Shown here in pieces: positions 24,778-32,901 of a stretch of DNA of 64,000 nt. Position 1 is the first letter of the stretch. Each line of letters starts with the position of its first letter. The notes below the pieces were generated by a model. The model was not told the DNA's origin. It made no database searches and was given only the letters and a program-made list of their open reading frames with translations. The DNA lies in NCBI GenBank assembly GCA_038232275.1, contig JBBSIC010000006.1:1-64000 (forward strand), given 5' to 3'. Origin of the DNA: DATLGB01 sp038232275. GTDB taxonomy: Bacteria > Actinomycetota > Thermoleophilia > Solirubrobacterales > Solirubrobacteraceae. The position numbers were made by a program, and so were the translations under genes.

Positions 24778-25757
24778 GCACCCGCGAACACGTCACCCGG
24801 TCGCGCGCCAATCCGGGGGGCATGGACGTCACGCAGGTGCTCGGCGGCACGGTGCTGCCGTTTCATTCGCGCAAGCCGGCCTGGTTCAAGGTCCCGGCCC
24901 CCGGCGGCGAGTCCTACCGCCGGCTGCGGGCCGAGATCGCCTCCGAGGATCTGCACACCGTCTGCCGGGAGGCGGCCTGCCCGAACATCGGGGACTGCTG
25001 GGAGCGCGGCACGGCCACCTTCATGATCCTCGGCGACACCTGTACGCGCCGCTGCGGCTTCTGCAACGTCAAGACGGGCAAGCCGACCTGGAGCGACCCG
25101 CTCGAGCCCGCGCGCGTCGCTCGCTCCGTCGCGCGCATGGGCCTGCGCCACGCCGTCATCACGAGCGTCGACCGCGACGACCTGCCCGACCTCGGCGCGA
25201 GCGTCTGGTGCGGCGTCGTGCGCTCGATCCGCCGGCAGTCGCCCGCGACGAAGATCGAGGTCCTCACGCCGGACTTCCGCGGCGAGGAGATGCCGCTCGC
25301 GCGCGTCGTCGCCGAGCGGCCCGACGTCTTCAACCACAACGTCGAGGTCGCGCCGCGGCTGTACCCCGTGGCGCGTCGCGGCTCGACCTGGGAGCGCTCG
25401 CTGCGCGTGCTGCGCAACGCCGGCGAGCTCGGCGAGGGGGAGGTCGCGACCAAGTCCGGCCTGATGGTCGGGCTCGGCGAGACCTTCGACGAGCTCGTGG
25501 ACGCGCTCGCCCAGCTGCGCGCGCAGGGTGTCTCGATCATCACGGTCGGCCAGTACCTGCGCCCCACCGAGCGCCACCTGCCCGTCGTGCGCTACTGGCA
25601 TCCCGACGAGTTCGGCGCGGTGCGCGACGCCGGGATGGCGCTGGGCTTCGATCACGTCGCGGCGGGCCCGCTCGTGCGGTCGAGCTACCACGCGGACGAG
25701 CACGTCGCGCAGGATCGGCCTGGCGTGGGGCCGCTCGCCGGCGCCGCTCCGGCGTGA
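24774..25757 (+). CDS. lipA: Lipoyl synthase
   Basis: 327 residues. A radical SAM enzyme inserting two sulfurs into octanoyl groups. The auxiliary cluster motif CREAACPNIGDCW and the radical SAM motif CTRRCGFCNV are both intact, and the C-terminal RSSYHAD serine ligand is present. The GTG start overlaps lipB and the stop overlaps the rhomboid gene. The usual length is about 300, with an added 15-residue leader here. Confidence 0.96.
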   Translation: MSTREHVTRSRANPGGMDVTQVLGGTVLPFHSRKPAWFKVPAPGGESYRRLRAEIASEDLHTVCREAACPNIGDCWERGTATFMILGDTCTRRCGFCNVKTGKPTWSDPLEPARVARSVARMGLRHAVITSVDRDDLPDLGASVWCGVVRSIRRQSPATKIEVLTPDFRGEEMPLARVVAERPDVFNHNVEVAPRLYPVARRGSTWERSLRVLRNAGELGEGEVATKSGLMVGLGETFDELVDALAQLRAQGVSIITVGQYLRPTERHLPVVRYWHPDEFGAVRDAGMALGFDHVAAGPLVRSSYHADEHVAQDRPGVGPLAGAAPA

Positions 25758-26491
25758 TCCCGCTCAAGGACACCAACCCGACGGCGACGTTCCCGGCCGT
25801 CACGCTGGCGCTGATCGCGGCGAACGTCCTCGTCTACTTCCTCTTTCAGCACGGGACGCTGTCGCTCGGCGACCCGAGCTCGCTGCGCTACAGGTGCAAC
25901 CTCGTCGACTACGCCGCCGTGCCGCGCGAGCTCACGCATCCCGGATACGAGCTCGGCGCCTGCACCGAGATGCCGGCCTCGCGCTGGCTGACCCCGTTCA
26001 CGGCCATGTTCATGCACGGCGGCCTCATCCACCTCGCCGGCAACATGCTCTTCCTCTGGGTCTTCGGGAACAACATCGAGGACGCCGTAGGCCGCGTGAA
26101 GTTCCTCGTCTTCTACCTGCTCGGCGGGGTGGCGGCGATCGCGCTCCAGGTCGCGGTCGCGCCGGACTCCACGGTGCCGACCATCGGCGCCTCCGGAGCG
26201 GTCGCCGCCGTGCTGGGCGGCTACATCCTGCTGTATCCGCGCGCCCGGGTCTGGACCTACGTGTGGATCGTGATCCTGCCCATCCCGGCGATGATCGTCC
26301 TGGGCCTCTGGTTTCTCCAGCAGGTGGCCTTCGGATACTTCGGGCTCACCGACCCCACGCAGGGCGTGGGCGGCGGCGGCGGGGTCGCGTACTTCGCGCA
26401 CATCGGCGGGTTCGCCTTCGGCCTGCTCACGATCCGCTTCTGGGCGCTGCGCCGGCGGGGCGCCCCCACCGACCGGCTCGGCCTGTCGTGA
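25754..26491 (+). CDS. Rhomboid-family intramembrane serine protease
   Basis: 245 residues, six hydrophobic segments. The GxSG motif is GASGAVAAVLG, the partner His is in FAHIGGFAFG, and the HxxxN motif is HLAGNMLFLWVFGNNIED. All active-site residues are present, so it should cleave membrane-anchored substrates. An extra loop with two Cys (RYRCNLVDY, GACTEM) sits between TM1 and TM2 and probably faces outside. GTG start overlaps lipA (GTGA). Confidence 0.92.
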   Translation: MIPLKDTNPTATFPAVTLALIAANVLVYFLFQHGTLSLGDPSSLRYRCNLVDYAAVPRELTHPGYELGACTEMPASRWLTPFTAMFMHGGLIHLAGNMLFLWVFGNNIEDAVGRVKFLVFYLLGGVAAIALQVAVAPDSTVPTIGASGAVAAVLGGYILLYPRARVWTYVWIVILPIPAMIVLGLWFLQQVAFGYFGLTDPTQGVGGGGGVAYFAHIGGFAFGLLTIRFWALRRRGAPTDRLGLS

Positions 26492-26670
26492 GACGCCCGG
26501 TGGTCATCGGCGCGCTCGCCTTCCTGCTGTGGGCGGCGCTCGCGTTGCTCACGCTCTTCGTGCTGCTGACGCACGGCCCGGACATCCTCGTCCTGATCTC
26601 GCTCGTGCTCGTGGTGACGCTGGGCGCGGGCATCTTCGGCGCCCTGGGCGAGAAGCGCGGTCCCCGGTGA
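26488..26670 (+). CDS. Small membrane protein (60 aa)
   Basis: 60 residues with two hydrophobic helices, VVIGALAFLLWAALALLTLF and ILVLISLVLVVTLGAGIFGA, and a charged tail EKRGPR. The GTG start overlaps the rhomboid stop and its own stop overlaps the carboxypeptidase start, so it is translated as part of the lipB-lipA chain. Could be an accessory subunit; no family known to me. Confidence 0.75.
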   Translation: MRRPVVIGALAFLLWAALALLTLFVLLTHGPDILVLISLVLVVTLGAGIFGALGEKRGPR

Positions 26671-27599
26671 AGCGGGCCGCGCTGGCGCTTGCCCTGGCCG
26701 CCGGCCTCTCCGGGTGCGGCGACTCGGGAGTCCCGGCACCGGCTCCCAGGACGGCGGCCAAGCCGGCCGAGCCGGGCGCCGCGCTGGACCTCGGCACGGC
26801 CCCGAGCCCGCTCGCGGTGAACCTCGCCGACCCGCGCGACACGGTGCGTATCCACTTCAAGAAACCGCCGCGCGCGGGCCTGCTGTTCGACGTCGACACC
26901 GGCCAGGTGCTGTGGCGCCGCGAGCCCCTGAAGCGGCTGCGGATCGCGTCGCTGACGAAGATGATGACCGCGCTCGTGGTCGTCGACCGGGTCCCGCCGG
27001 GCGCCCACGTGCTGATCACCAAGCGCGCGCTGCACTACCAGGGCTCGGCGGTCGGGCTGCTCCCCCACGGCAAGCGGATCGGGGTCTCGACGATGCTGCA
27101 CGGTCTGCTGCTGCCGTCGGGCAACGATGCCGCCCGCGCCCTCGCCCAGCGCGCCGCGGGCGGCTCGATCGAGCGCTTCGTGCGCCTGATGAACGCGCGC
27201 GCGTCGCGAATGGGCCTGACCTGCAGCCGCTTCAGCTCCCCCGACGGGTTCACCGACAGGGGCAACTACTCCTGCGCGGCGGACCTCGCCGCGATCGGGC
27301 GGGCGGTGCTGCGCTCGCCGCGGCTGGCGCCAATCGTCGCGCGCCGCCAGGCCGTTCTGCCGTTCCCGATCAAGGGCGGCAAGATCTTCCTCTACAACCA
27401 CAATCCCCTGCTGCGCGCGCGCTATCGGGGCACGACGGGCATCAAGACGGGCTACACGAACGCCTCCGGCCCGTGCCTGGTCGCGACGGCGCGGCGCGGG
27501 CCGGTCAAGCTCGGGGCCATCGTGCTCGATTCACCGAACGACGGCGGTCAGGCGCGCGCGCTGCTCGACCGCGGCTTCCGCGCCGAACGCGCCCAGTAA
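26667..27599 (+). CDS. D-alanyl-D-alanine carboxypeptidase lipoprotein (serine-type, S11)
   Basis: 310 residues. It starts as a lipoprotein: MKRAALALALAAGLSGCGD, with a lipobox LSGC. The penicillin-binding motifs are SLTKMM (Ser95, Lys98), PSGNDAA (SxN) and GIKTGYT (KTG), all intact. It should trim the terminal D-Ala of peptidoglycan stem peptides outside the membrane. The final beta-lactamase-like C-terminal domain of DacA is absent. It is the last gene of the overlap-linked chain from lipB. Confidence 0.93.
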   Translation: MKRAALALALAAGLSGCGDSGVPAPAPRTAAKPAEPGAALDLGTAPSPLAVNLADPRDTVRIHFKKPPRAGLLFDVDTGQVLWRREPLKRLRIASLTKMMTALVVVDRVPPGAHVLITKRALHYQGSAVGLLPHGKRIGVSTMLHGLLLPSGNDAARALAQRAAGGSIERFVRLMNARASRMGLTCSRFSSPDGFTDRGNYSCAADLAAIGRAVLRSPRLAPIVARRQAVLPFPIKGGKIFLYNHNPLLRARYRGTTGIKTGYTNASGPCLVATARRGPVKLGAIVLDSPNDGGQARALLDRGFRAERAQ

Positions 27600-27635
27600 T
27601 CCTGCGCGCGGCGGGAGTCGGTAAGACTCCGGGGC

Positions 27636-28547
27636 ATGCGCCGCGTCCTCGCCGCCGCCGGTCTGCTGGCCCTCGCGACCGCCGGGTGCGGCGGCGGCGC
27701 CCAGTCCTCCGCCACGGCGGGCGCCAAGCCGGGCGCCAAGGCGACCGCCACGCCGGCCCAGCTGCCGGGCGGCGGGCGACTCATCTTCGCCGGCCCGCGG
27801 CGCCGGATCGTGGCCTTCTACGGCCACCCGTCCGACGCGGCGCTCGGCACGCTCGGCATCGGCACGCCGGAGCGGGTGGCCAGGCGCCTGGAGCGCGTCG
27901 CCAAGCGCTACGAGCAGCCCGGCCGGCCCGTGCTGCCCGCGATGGAGCTGCTCGCCTCCGTGGCGACGGCGGCGCCCGGGGACGACGGCCTGTACCGGCG
28001 GCGCACGACCAACGCGGTCATCCGGCGCTACCTGCGAGCCGCGCGGTCGGTCGGCGCCCTGCTGATCCTCGACATCCAACCCGGCCGCGCGCAGTTCCTG
28101 CCCGAGGCCAAGCGCCTGCGGCGCTGGCTGCGCCAGCCCGACGTCAGCCTCGCCCTGGACCCGGAGTGGCACGTCGGCCCGACCGAGCTGCCCGGGCAGG
28201 TCATCGGATCCTCGGACGCCGGCGACGTGGTCAGGGTGGGCCGGTGGCTCGACGACCTCACGGCGGCCAACGACCTCCCGCAGAAGCTGATGGTCGTCCA
28301 CCAGTTCACCGAGGGCATGATCAAGCGCCGCGAGCTGCTGCGGCCCTACAAGCACGTGGGCTTCGTGCTCAACGTCGACGGCTTCGGGTCCGCCGCCGTC
28401 AAGAAGGCGAAGTACCGCGCCTTCGCCAAGCTCGTGCCCTTCGCCTTCAACGGCTTCAAGCTCTTCTATCGCGAGGACACCGGGCTGATGACGCCCAAGC
28501 AGGTGCTGCGGCTACGCCCGGCGCCCGACGTCATCGTCTACGAATGA
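27636..28547 (+). CDS. Putative lipoprotein, barrel-like domain of unknown function
   Basis: 303 residues. Signal peptide with lipobox TAGC (MRRVLAAAGLLALATAGCGG), then an Ala/Lys/Pro linker and a domain with alternating strands and helices: IVAFYGHPSDAALGTLG, ALLILDIQPGRAQFLPEAK, DVSLALDPEWHVGPTEL, KLMVVHQFTEGMIKRR, VGFVLNVDGFG. The acidic residues at strand ends (Asp/Glu in DPEWH and NVDGFG) suggest a TIM-barrel hydrolase-like fold. Relatives are common in actinobacteria but have no proven function. Stands 36 bases after the carboxypeptidase gene. Confidence 0.75.
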   Translation: MRRVLAAAGLLALATAGCGGGAQSSATAGAKPGAKATATPAQLPGGGRLIFAGPRRRIVAFYGHPSDAALGTLGIGTPERVARRLERVAKRYEQPGRPVLPAMELLASVATAAPGDDGLYRRRTTNAVIRRYLRAARSVGALLILDIQPGRAQFLPEAKRLRRWLRQPDVSLALDPEWHVGPTELPGQVIGSSDAGDVVRVGRWLDDLTAANDLPQKLMVVHQFTEGMIKRRELLRPYKHVGFVLNVDGFGSAAVKKAKYRAFAKLVPFAFNGFKLFYREDTGLMTPKQVLRLRPAPDVIVYE

Positions 28548-28556
28548 GGCGGCGGG

Positions 28557-29339
28557 CTAGGAGAAGCGCCGGGCGAGCGGCAGGTACACCGTCCGGGGCA
28601 CGTAGCGCCCCGCGAGGCCCGCGGTCTTCCACTTCAGGCTCGGGACCACGGTGCGCCGCCCGCTCACCATCGCGTTGACCGCCTGCTCGGCGACCTGTCC
28701 GGCCCCGACGTAGGCGAGCTCCGGCCCGAGGCCGGCCTTGATGCCGGCGTTGTCCTCGAACTCCGTGTGCACGGGCCCGGGCAGCAGGGCGGTGACGGAC
28801 GCGCCGGTGCCGGCCAAGCCGGCGTGGACACCCTCGCTGAGGCTGATCACGAACGCCTTCGTGGCGGCGTAGGTCGCCATGTGCGGCATCGGCTGGACGC
28901 CGGCCAGCGACGCCGTGTTGAGCACCGCTCCGGCGCCCGCCTCGACGAATCCCGGCAGCACGGCCCGCATCAGGTGATGCAGCGCCGTGCAGTTGAGCTC
29001 GATCATGTGGTGCTCGTAGTCGAGGTCGGTGCGCTCGAAGCGGCCGCTGTTGCCGTAGCCCGCGTTGTTGCACAGCCCGACGACCGAGCGGCCGGCGAGC
29101 ACCGCGAGCAGCCGGTCGCGCTCCTCGCGCTCGGTCAGGTCGGCGGGCTCCACGGCGGCCGTGACGCCGAAGCCGTCGTGGAGCTCGTCGGCGAGCGCCT
29201 CGAGCTTCTCCGCCCTGCGTGCCACGAGCGTCACGCCGTATCCGCGGCGCGCCAGCTCACGCGCCAGCTCGGCGCCGATACCCGAGGACGCGCCGGTCAC
29301 GACGACGGTGGTGTGCGGGTCGGGCTTCGGGAGGGCCAT
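28557..29339 (-). CDS. Short-chain dehydrogenase/reductase
   Basis: 260 residues. Classical SDR: TVVVTGASSGIGAELAREL (cofactor motif TGxxxGxG), LCNNAGYGN (NNAG), LNTASLAG with catalytic Ser, and YAATKAF (YxxxK). An Arg after the second strand (VARRAEKL) favours NADPH. Substrate unknown. It lies 50 bases downstream of a TetR gene on the same strand and may be part of its regulon. Confidence 0.9.
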   Translation of the reverse strand: MALPKPDPHTTVVVTGASSGIGAELARELARRGYGVTLVARRAEKLEALADELHDGFGVTAAVEPADLTEREERDRLLAVLAGRSVVGLCNNAGYGNSGRFERTDLDYEHHMIELNCTALHHLMRAVLPGFVEAGAGAVLNTASLAGVQPMPHMATYAATKAFVISLSEGVHAGLAGTGASVTALLPGPVHTEFEDNAGIKAGLGPELAYVGAGQVAEQAVNAMVSGRRTVVPSLKWKTAGLAGRYVPRTVYLPLARRFS

Positions 29340-29389
29340 GTCGCGTGATCCTGCCCCGCGACGCCGGTCCGGACACACGGGCCGCCGCG

Positions 29390-30016
29390 TCAGCGCGGGT
29401 CGGCCGGCGCGTGGAGGCGCTCGATGCCATGAAAGAGGAGGTCCACGGCGACGCCGACCACGGCGTCACGGGGCACCTCGCGATGCTCCCACCACCAGGC
29501 AGCGAGCCCGTTGATGGCCGACTTCGTCCCCTCGGCCAGGAGCTCGATCTGTTGGTCGCGGCTCAGACCCGAGGAGGGGCGCCATTCTGGCGTGAGGGCG
29601 AACAGCGCGCCGATGGCCTCGCGTGCCCGCGCCATGACGCGCGCGTGGGCGACGGCGATGTCGGGATCGGTCGGCGGCTCGCGGAAGAGCATCCGCCAAG
29701 CGAACGGATGTTCCTCGACGTAGCTGAAGAAGGCCTCCACGCTCCGCCGCATCAGCTCCTCGGGCGACGCGGCGCTGACCGAGCTGGTAGCGACGATGAG
29801 CGCGTCGCCCTCCCGCTCCAAGAGCTCGATCTGGAGCTGCTTCTTGGAGGCGAAGTGGTCGTACAGGACCGGGATCGTGACCCCGGCCGCTTCCGCGATC
29901 TCCCTGATCGAGGCCCCGGCATAGCCCTCGGCCGCGAACACCTGGGTGGCGGCGGTGAGCAGCGAAACGCGGCGCTGCTGGGCGGAGAGGCGCCGACGCG
30001 GCGCGACCGAATCCAT
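29390..30016 (-). CDS. TetR/AcrR-family transcriptional regulator
   Basis: 208 residues. The N-terminal HTH is canonical: LLTAATQVFAAEGYAGASIR, then EIAEAAGVTIPVLYDHFASK. The C-terminal ligand domain is helical with WRMLFREPP, a fatty-acid/aromatic-type TetR feature. Its start codon directly abuts a palindrome (30017-30034) shared with the divergent hydrolase gene, so it should repress both itself and that gene. Confidence 0.9.
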   Translation of the reverse strand: MDSVAPRRRLSAQQRRVSLLTAATQVFAAEGYAGASIREIAEAAGVTIPVLYDHFASKKQLQIELLEREGDALIVATSSVSAASPEELMRRSVEAFFSYVEEHPFAWRMLFREPPTDPDIAVAHARVMARAREAIGALFALTPEWRPSSGLSRDQQIELLAEGTKSAINGLAAWWWEHREVPRDAVVGVAVDLLFHGIERLHAPADPR

Positions 30017-30034
30017 ACCTATCGTTTGATAGGT
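30017..30034. promoter_or_regulatory. Palindromic operator ACCTATC-N4-GATAGGT
   Basis: A perfect inverted repeat with 7-bp arms and a GTTT spacer, AT-richer than its surroundings. It lies directly before the TetR ATG and 10 bases before the hydrolase GTG, filling most of the 28-bp gap. The TATCnnnnGATA core is a common TetR-type half-site layout. Binding here would block both divergent transcripts. Confidence 0.7.
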
Positions 30035-30044
30035 TAGCGCGACC

Positions 30045-30926
30045 GTGCTCCGCTGGCCCTACACCGCGCGATTCTTCGGGACCGCCGACGGTCGCCTCGC
30101 CTACTACGACGAGGGTGATCCCGAGGCGGACCCGGTCGTCCTGCTGCACGGCAACCCCACCTGGAGCTACCTCTACCGCGCGCAGATCCCGCCGCTGCTG
30201 GCCCGCGGCCGGCGTGTCGTCGCGGTCGATCACCTCGGCTTCGGACGCTCCGACAAGCCCGACGACGTCGTGGTCTACCGGGTGCCCGCGCAGGCCGCGC
30301 GGCTCGAGGACCTCCTGGAGTCGCTCGAGCTGCGGGCGGCCACCCTGGTCGTACACGACTGGGGCGGGCCGATCGGCCTGCGGTGGGCGGTCCGGCATCC
30401 CGACCGCGTTGCCCGCCTCGTGGTTCTCAACACCTTCGCGCCCCGGCTGCCCGGGCCGATGGGCATGCGCTCCTCCACGTGGGCAGTCCGCACGCCCGGC
30501 CTCGGGTCGCTGCTGGTCCGCCGCCGGCACGTGATGACCGAGCAGTTTCTCTTCAAGGCCGGCCTGGCCGACCCGACAACGCTCGACGAGGTCGACCGTG
30601 AGGCGTACCGCGCTCCGCATCCCGACGCCGCCTCCCGCGCGGCGCTGCTCGCCTTCCCCCGCGAGATCCCCCTCGGAGGAGGCGGTCCGGTGGCCGAGCT
30701 CGGCGCAGAGAACGCCGACGGCCTCGCCCGCCACTTCGCGAACATGCCTGTGACGCTGGTCTGGGGCATGCGGGACGTGCTGTTCGGCCCCGAGGTGCTT
30801 CGGCTCTGGCGCGATTTGCTGCCCCACGCCGACGTGACCACCATCGCGCACGCCGGGCACCTCGTCCAGGAAGAGGCGCCGGATGCGGTTCGGACCGCCT
30901 TGATCCGAAGTGCAACGACACCGTGA
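30045..30926 (+). CDS. Haloalkane dehalogenase-like alpha/beta-hydrolase
   Basis: 293 residues, GTG start. Motifs of the haloalkane dehalogenase family: VVLLHGNPTWSYLYR (oxyanion loop with the halide-binding Trp/Asn), VVHDWGGPIGLRWA with Asp nucleophile, and HAGHLVQEEAPD with catalytic His. The acid is probably in WGMRDVLFGPE. Not all proteins with these motifs dehalogenate; some are esterases. Control by the adjacent TetR suggests an inducible catabolic or detoxifying role. Confidence 0.82.
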   Translation: MLRWPYTARFFGTADGRLAYYDEGDPEADPVVLLHGNPTWSYLYRAQIPPLLARGRRVVAVDHLGFGRSDKPDDVVVYRVPAQAARLEDLLESLELRAATLVVHDWGGPIGLRWAVRHPDRVARLVVLNTFAPRLPGPMGMRSSTWAVRTPGLGSLLVRRRHVMTEQFLFKAGLADPTTLDEVDREAYRAPHPDAASRAALLAFPREIPLGGGGPVAELGAENADGLARHFANMPVTLVWGMRDVLFGPEVLRLWRDLLPHADVTTIAHAGHLVQEEAPDAVRTALIRSATTP

Positions 30927-31013
30927 CAGGTGCCCAGGGCGGCCAGGCGCAGGCCGTCAAGCGCTCGCACAGAGTCGGCGGTTCGTCGGATGGGGTCGGG
31001 TAGCGTGGCGGGC

Positions 31014-31220
31014 ATGAAGATCAGCGCACGCAATCAGCTCCGTGGGACCGTCCGGACGATCACCGAGGGCGCGGCGAATCGCAAACGTCGAGATCGACGT
31101 GGCCGGACAGCGCCTCGTGGCCTCGATCACGTCGAGGCCGCGCATGAGCTCGACCTGCAGCCGGGCAAGGAGGTCGTGGCAATCGTCAAGGCCTCCGACG
31201 TGCTCGTCGCCACCGACTGA
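31014..31220 (+). CDS. TOBE/Mop-domain protein with a scrambled middle (compensated double frameshift)
   Basis: 68 residues, the full length of a single Mop (molybdate-binding) domain. The ends are canonical: MKISARNQLRGTVRTITEGA and ELDLQPGKEVVAIVKASDVL. The middle (about 17 residues) is an Arg-rich nonsense stretch, RKRRDRRGRTAPRGLDH. Read one base later, the same DNA gives NVEIDVAGQRLVASIT, the expected Mop strand. So an extra C at about 31080 and a missing base at about 31130 cancel out and keep the frame open. The protein as written has lost one strand and probably does not fold. Confidence 0.7.
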   Translation: MKISARNQLRGTVRTITEGAANRKRRDRRGRTAPRGLDHVEAAHELDLQPGKEVVAIVKASDVLVATD

Positions 31221-31285
31221 ACCCGCTGCCTAGTGGGGGCACGAACCCTGAAAGGTCCCTTCGATCTGCGCGGGAGTCAGGGCAG

Positions 31286-31365
31286 CTACCGGCCCTGCGC
31301 GCGTGCTGTCGCGAAATGGCTCTGGCCGTGAACTCCGAGCTTGCGGTACGTGTGCGATGCGACTC
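31286..31365 (-). pseudogene. LuxR-type HTH C-terminal remnant
   Basis: The minus strand reads VASHTYRKLGVHGQSHFATA followed by RAQGR and a TAG. This is the last recognition-helix portion of a LuxR-family regulator (consensus TV..H..R.YRKLGV..R..LA). An in-frame TGA lies immediately before it and the rest of the gene is not recoverable. Short, so only tentative. Confidence 0.35.
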
Positions 31366-31445
31366 ACGCGGGCTCGCACAACGAGCAGCTCGGGGTGCGG
31401 ATGGCGTCCGACCACAGCAGGTCGTCCGCTACCTTGAGCGCCCCT

Positions 31446-31517
31446 GGGGGCGTGGTGATAACGGGAGCACACGGCCTTTGCAAGGCTGAGGTGAGGGTTC
31501 GATTCCCTCCGCCTCCA
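31446..31517 (+). tRNA. tRNA-Ala (anticodon TGC)
   Basis: A cloverleaf folds by eye. The acceptor arm pairs GGGGGCG with CGCCTCC and includes the G3-U70 pair that identifies alanine tRNAs. Anticodon stem CGGCC/GGCTG carries loop TTTGCAA with TGC at 31479-31481. The T-arm is GAGGG-TTCGATT-CCCTC with a 4-nt variable loop. The D-stem is short (GTG/CAC plus an A-G mismatch). The discriminator is A and CCA is not encoded. A terminator hairpin follows 12 bases later. Confidence 0.88.
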
Positions 31518-31528
31518 TCAGCACCTCA

Positions 31529-31552
31529 GAAGCCGCTCAGCCGAGCGGCTTC
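31529..31552 (+). terminator. Rho-independent terminator after tRNA-Ala(TGC)
   Basis: A perfect 10-bp stem, GAAGCCGCTC with GAGCGGCTTC, closes an AGCC loop and is followed by CTTCTTTC. It lies 12 bases after the tRNA 3' end. Confidence 0.8.
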
Positions 31553-31742
31553 CTTCTTTCGAGGTCTGGCTTGCCCTCGGTTTGCTGCTTTGCTGGAAGG
31601 CACCAGCCAGGTCGGACGCTGTGCAGGCGCAAGGGGTAGCCCCAGCCGTAATCCGGCGGCGGATCGCGCCGCATCAGCTGCCGCCATCGGTCTGCGTCAC
31701 CACCAATTTCATCGACGGACGCTGACGACCAGAACGACGATC

Positions 31743-31766
31743 GCCGAGTAGCCGAGTAGCCGAGTA
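31743..31766. repeat. Three tandem copies of an 8-bp unit
   Basis: GCCGAGTA occurs three times in a row without mismatch in the gene-poor stretch after the tRNA. Confidence 0.85.
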
Positions 31767-31782
31767 CGCACGCGGCGGCCGC

Positions 31783-31798
31783 TGTCAAGCACTTGACA
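31783..31798. promoter_or_regulatory. Palindrome TGTCAAG-CA-CTTGACA
   Basis: A perfect 7-bp inverted repeat with a 2-bp spacer, AT-rich compared with the surroundings. The right arm contains TTGACA, a consensus -35 hexamer, but no clear -10 follows at the right distance. It could be an orphan operator or recombinase site. Confidence 0.35.
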
Positions 31799-32261
31799 CA
31801 CATTTGATGCAAAGCCGGTTCCGCGGAACCTCTTTCGCGTCTGCCGTGAGGCGACGCTCGGAGATGCAGTCGGGCGGCCCAGCGGATGTGTTGGCTCGAG
31901 GTTCCGCGGCAACGGCTTGGAGGCCGCCTCATCTCCCAGGTGGCGTTTGGATCTTCGACACGCGGGCGCGTATCGATCCGTAGACGCGATCGCGTTGGGC
32001 TCCCCCGTGGAGCTTGCGATCATGGGGCTTGGTCATCGAATCGGGGGCGAGCTCATGCCGACACCCGTCACCCATCTCAACTTGAACGGCCTGTGGCTCT
32101 CGCTCGTGCCTGACAAAGCGGAAGCGCGCGCTGATCTCTCAGGCGCGACGCTTCCGCATGACGCGTGTCCACGTTGCTCACCAGCGCTGCCTTGCCGGCT
32201 GCTACCGCGCAGGCACCGCAGGGCTGAGGGAGCCCGTGTCGACGCCGGTAGGGTCGTGCGC

Positions 32262-32706
32262 ATGGCAACGCGTTCAGCGGGACGGCGGTGGTCGACCGCG
32301 CCATCGATGACGTCTTCGCCTTCCTGGCCGCCGGGACGAACGACCCGGCGTTCAGCCCGCGGTGCACGAGATGCGCAAGACGACGGACGGGCCGGCGGGC
32401 GTCGGCACGACCTTCGAGAGCACGGTCAAGGACGCCGGGATGACGACGAGCCGGGTCTTCGAGCTCACGGCGTTCGAGGCGCCCACGAAGATCCGCTGGA
32501 CCGAGCGGTCCAAGAACCTGATCACGGTGCCCGACGGGGGCTACGACCTCGAGCGGGTGAGTGACAGCCAGACGCGGATCACGATCCGCAACACGTTCGA
32601 GGGCCATGGATTCGGCAAGCTCATCCTCCGCTTCGCGCTCAAGAGCGCCGTCAGGGACGCGCCCGCGTTCGCGCAGCGCATCAAGGTGGCCGTCGAAGGG
32701 TCCTGA
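32262..32706 (+). pseudogene. SRPBCC-family (polyketide cyclase-like) gene with two 1-nt deletions
   Basis: Three frames together give a full SRPBCC protein. ATG 32262 reads MATR. One base is missing at about 32272, after which the frame gives FSGTAVVDRAIDDVFAFLA and GTNDPAFSP. A second missing base at about 32361 moves to VHEMRKTTDGPAGVGTTFES, continuing to KNLITVPDGGYDLERV and the stop at 32706. Both losses fall in G/C runs (CGCG, CCGCGG). The last 114 residues alone remain open but lack the first strands of the helix-grip fold. Confidence 0.75.
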
Positions 32707-32901
32707 CGCCGGCGGTCAGCTTCGTCATCAAGGCGCTGACCTGATGCGCGCGCGGATCGTTCGGCGAGCCCCTGCTCTCCTCGATGGCGGTCACGGGGAC
32801 CGAACGCTGACCGAACCGCCCACAGCTCTCACACGCCCTCCCGGGCGACGGACCGCTCTTGGCGTCGGAATCCCCTGTTCCGTCTCGGCGCGGGGCACAC
32901 C

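Larger units (their letters stand above)
31553..32261. other. Gene-poor stretch downstream of tRNA-Ala(TGC)
   Basis: About 700 bases with lower GC than the flanks and no open frame that I recognise on either strand. It holds three tandem copies of GCCGAGTA (31743-31766) and a palindrome TGTCAAG-CA-CTTGACA (31783-31798). Its position right after a tRNA gene, between frame-broken genes, suggests the remains of an integrated element, but no integrase fragment or att duplication is visible. Confidence 0.5.

Noticed and set aside
31446..31517. tmRNA 3' end rather than tRNA
   Set aside because: A complete anticodon arm and the G3-U70 pair are present; a tmRNA would lack the anticodon stem-loop here.
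32720..32752. GGTCAGC...GCTGACC inverted repeat as a terminator
   Set aside because: Loop of 13-15 bases and no T-tract; too weak to call.
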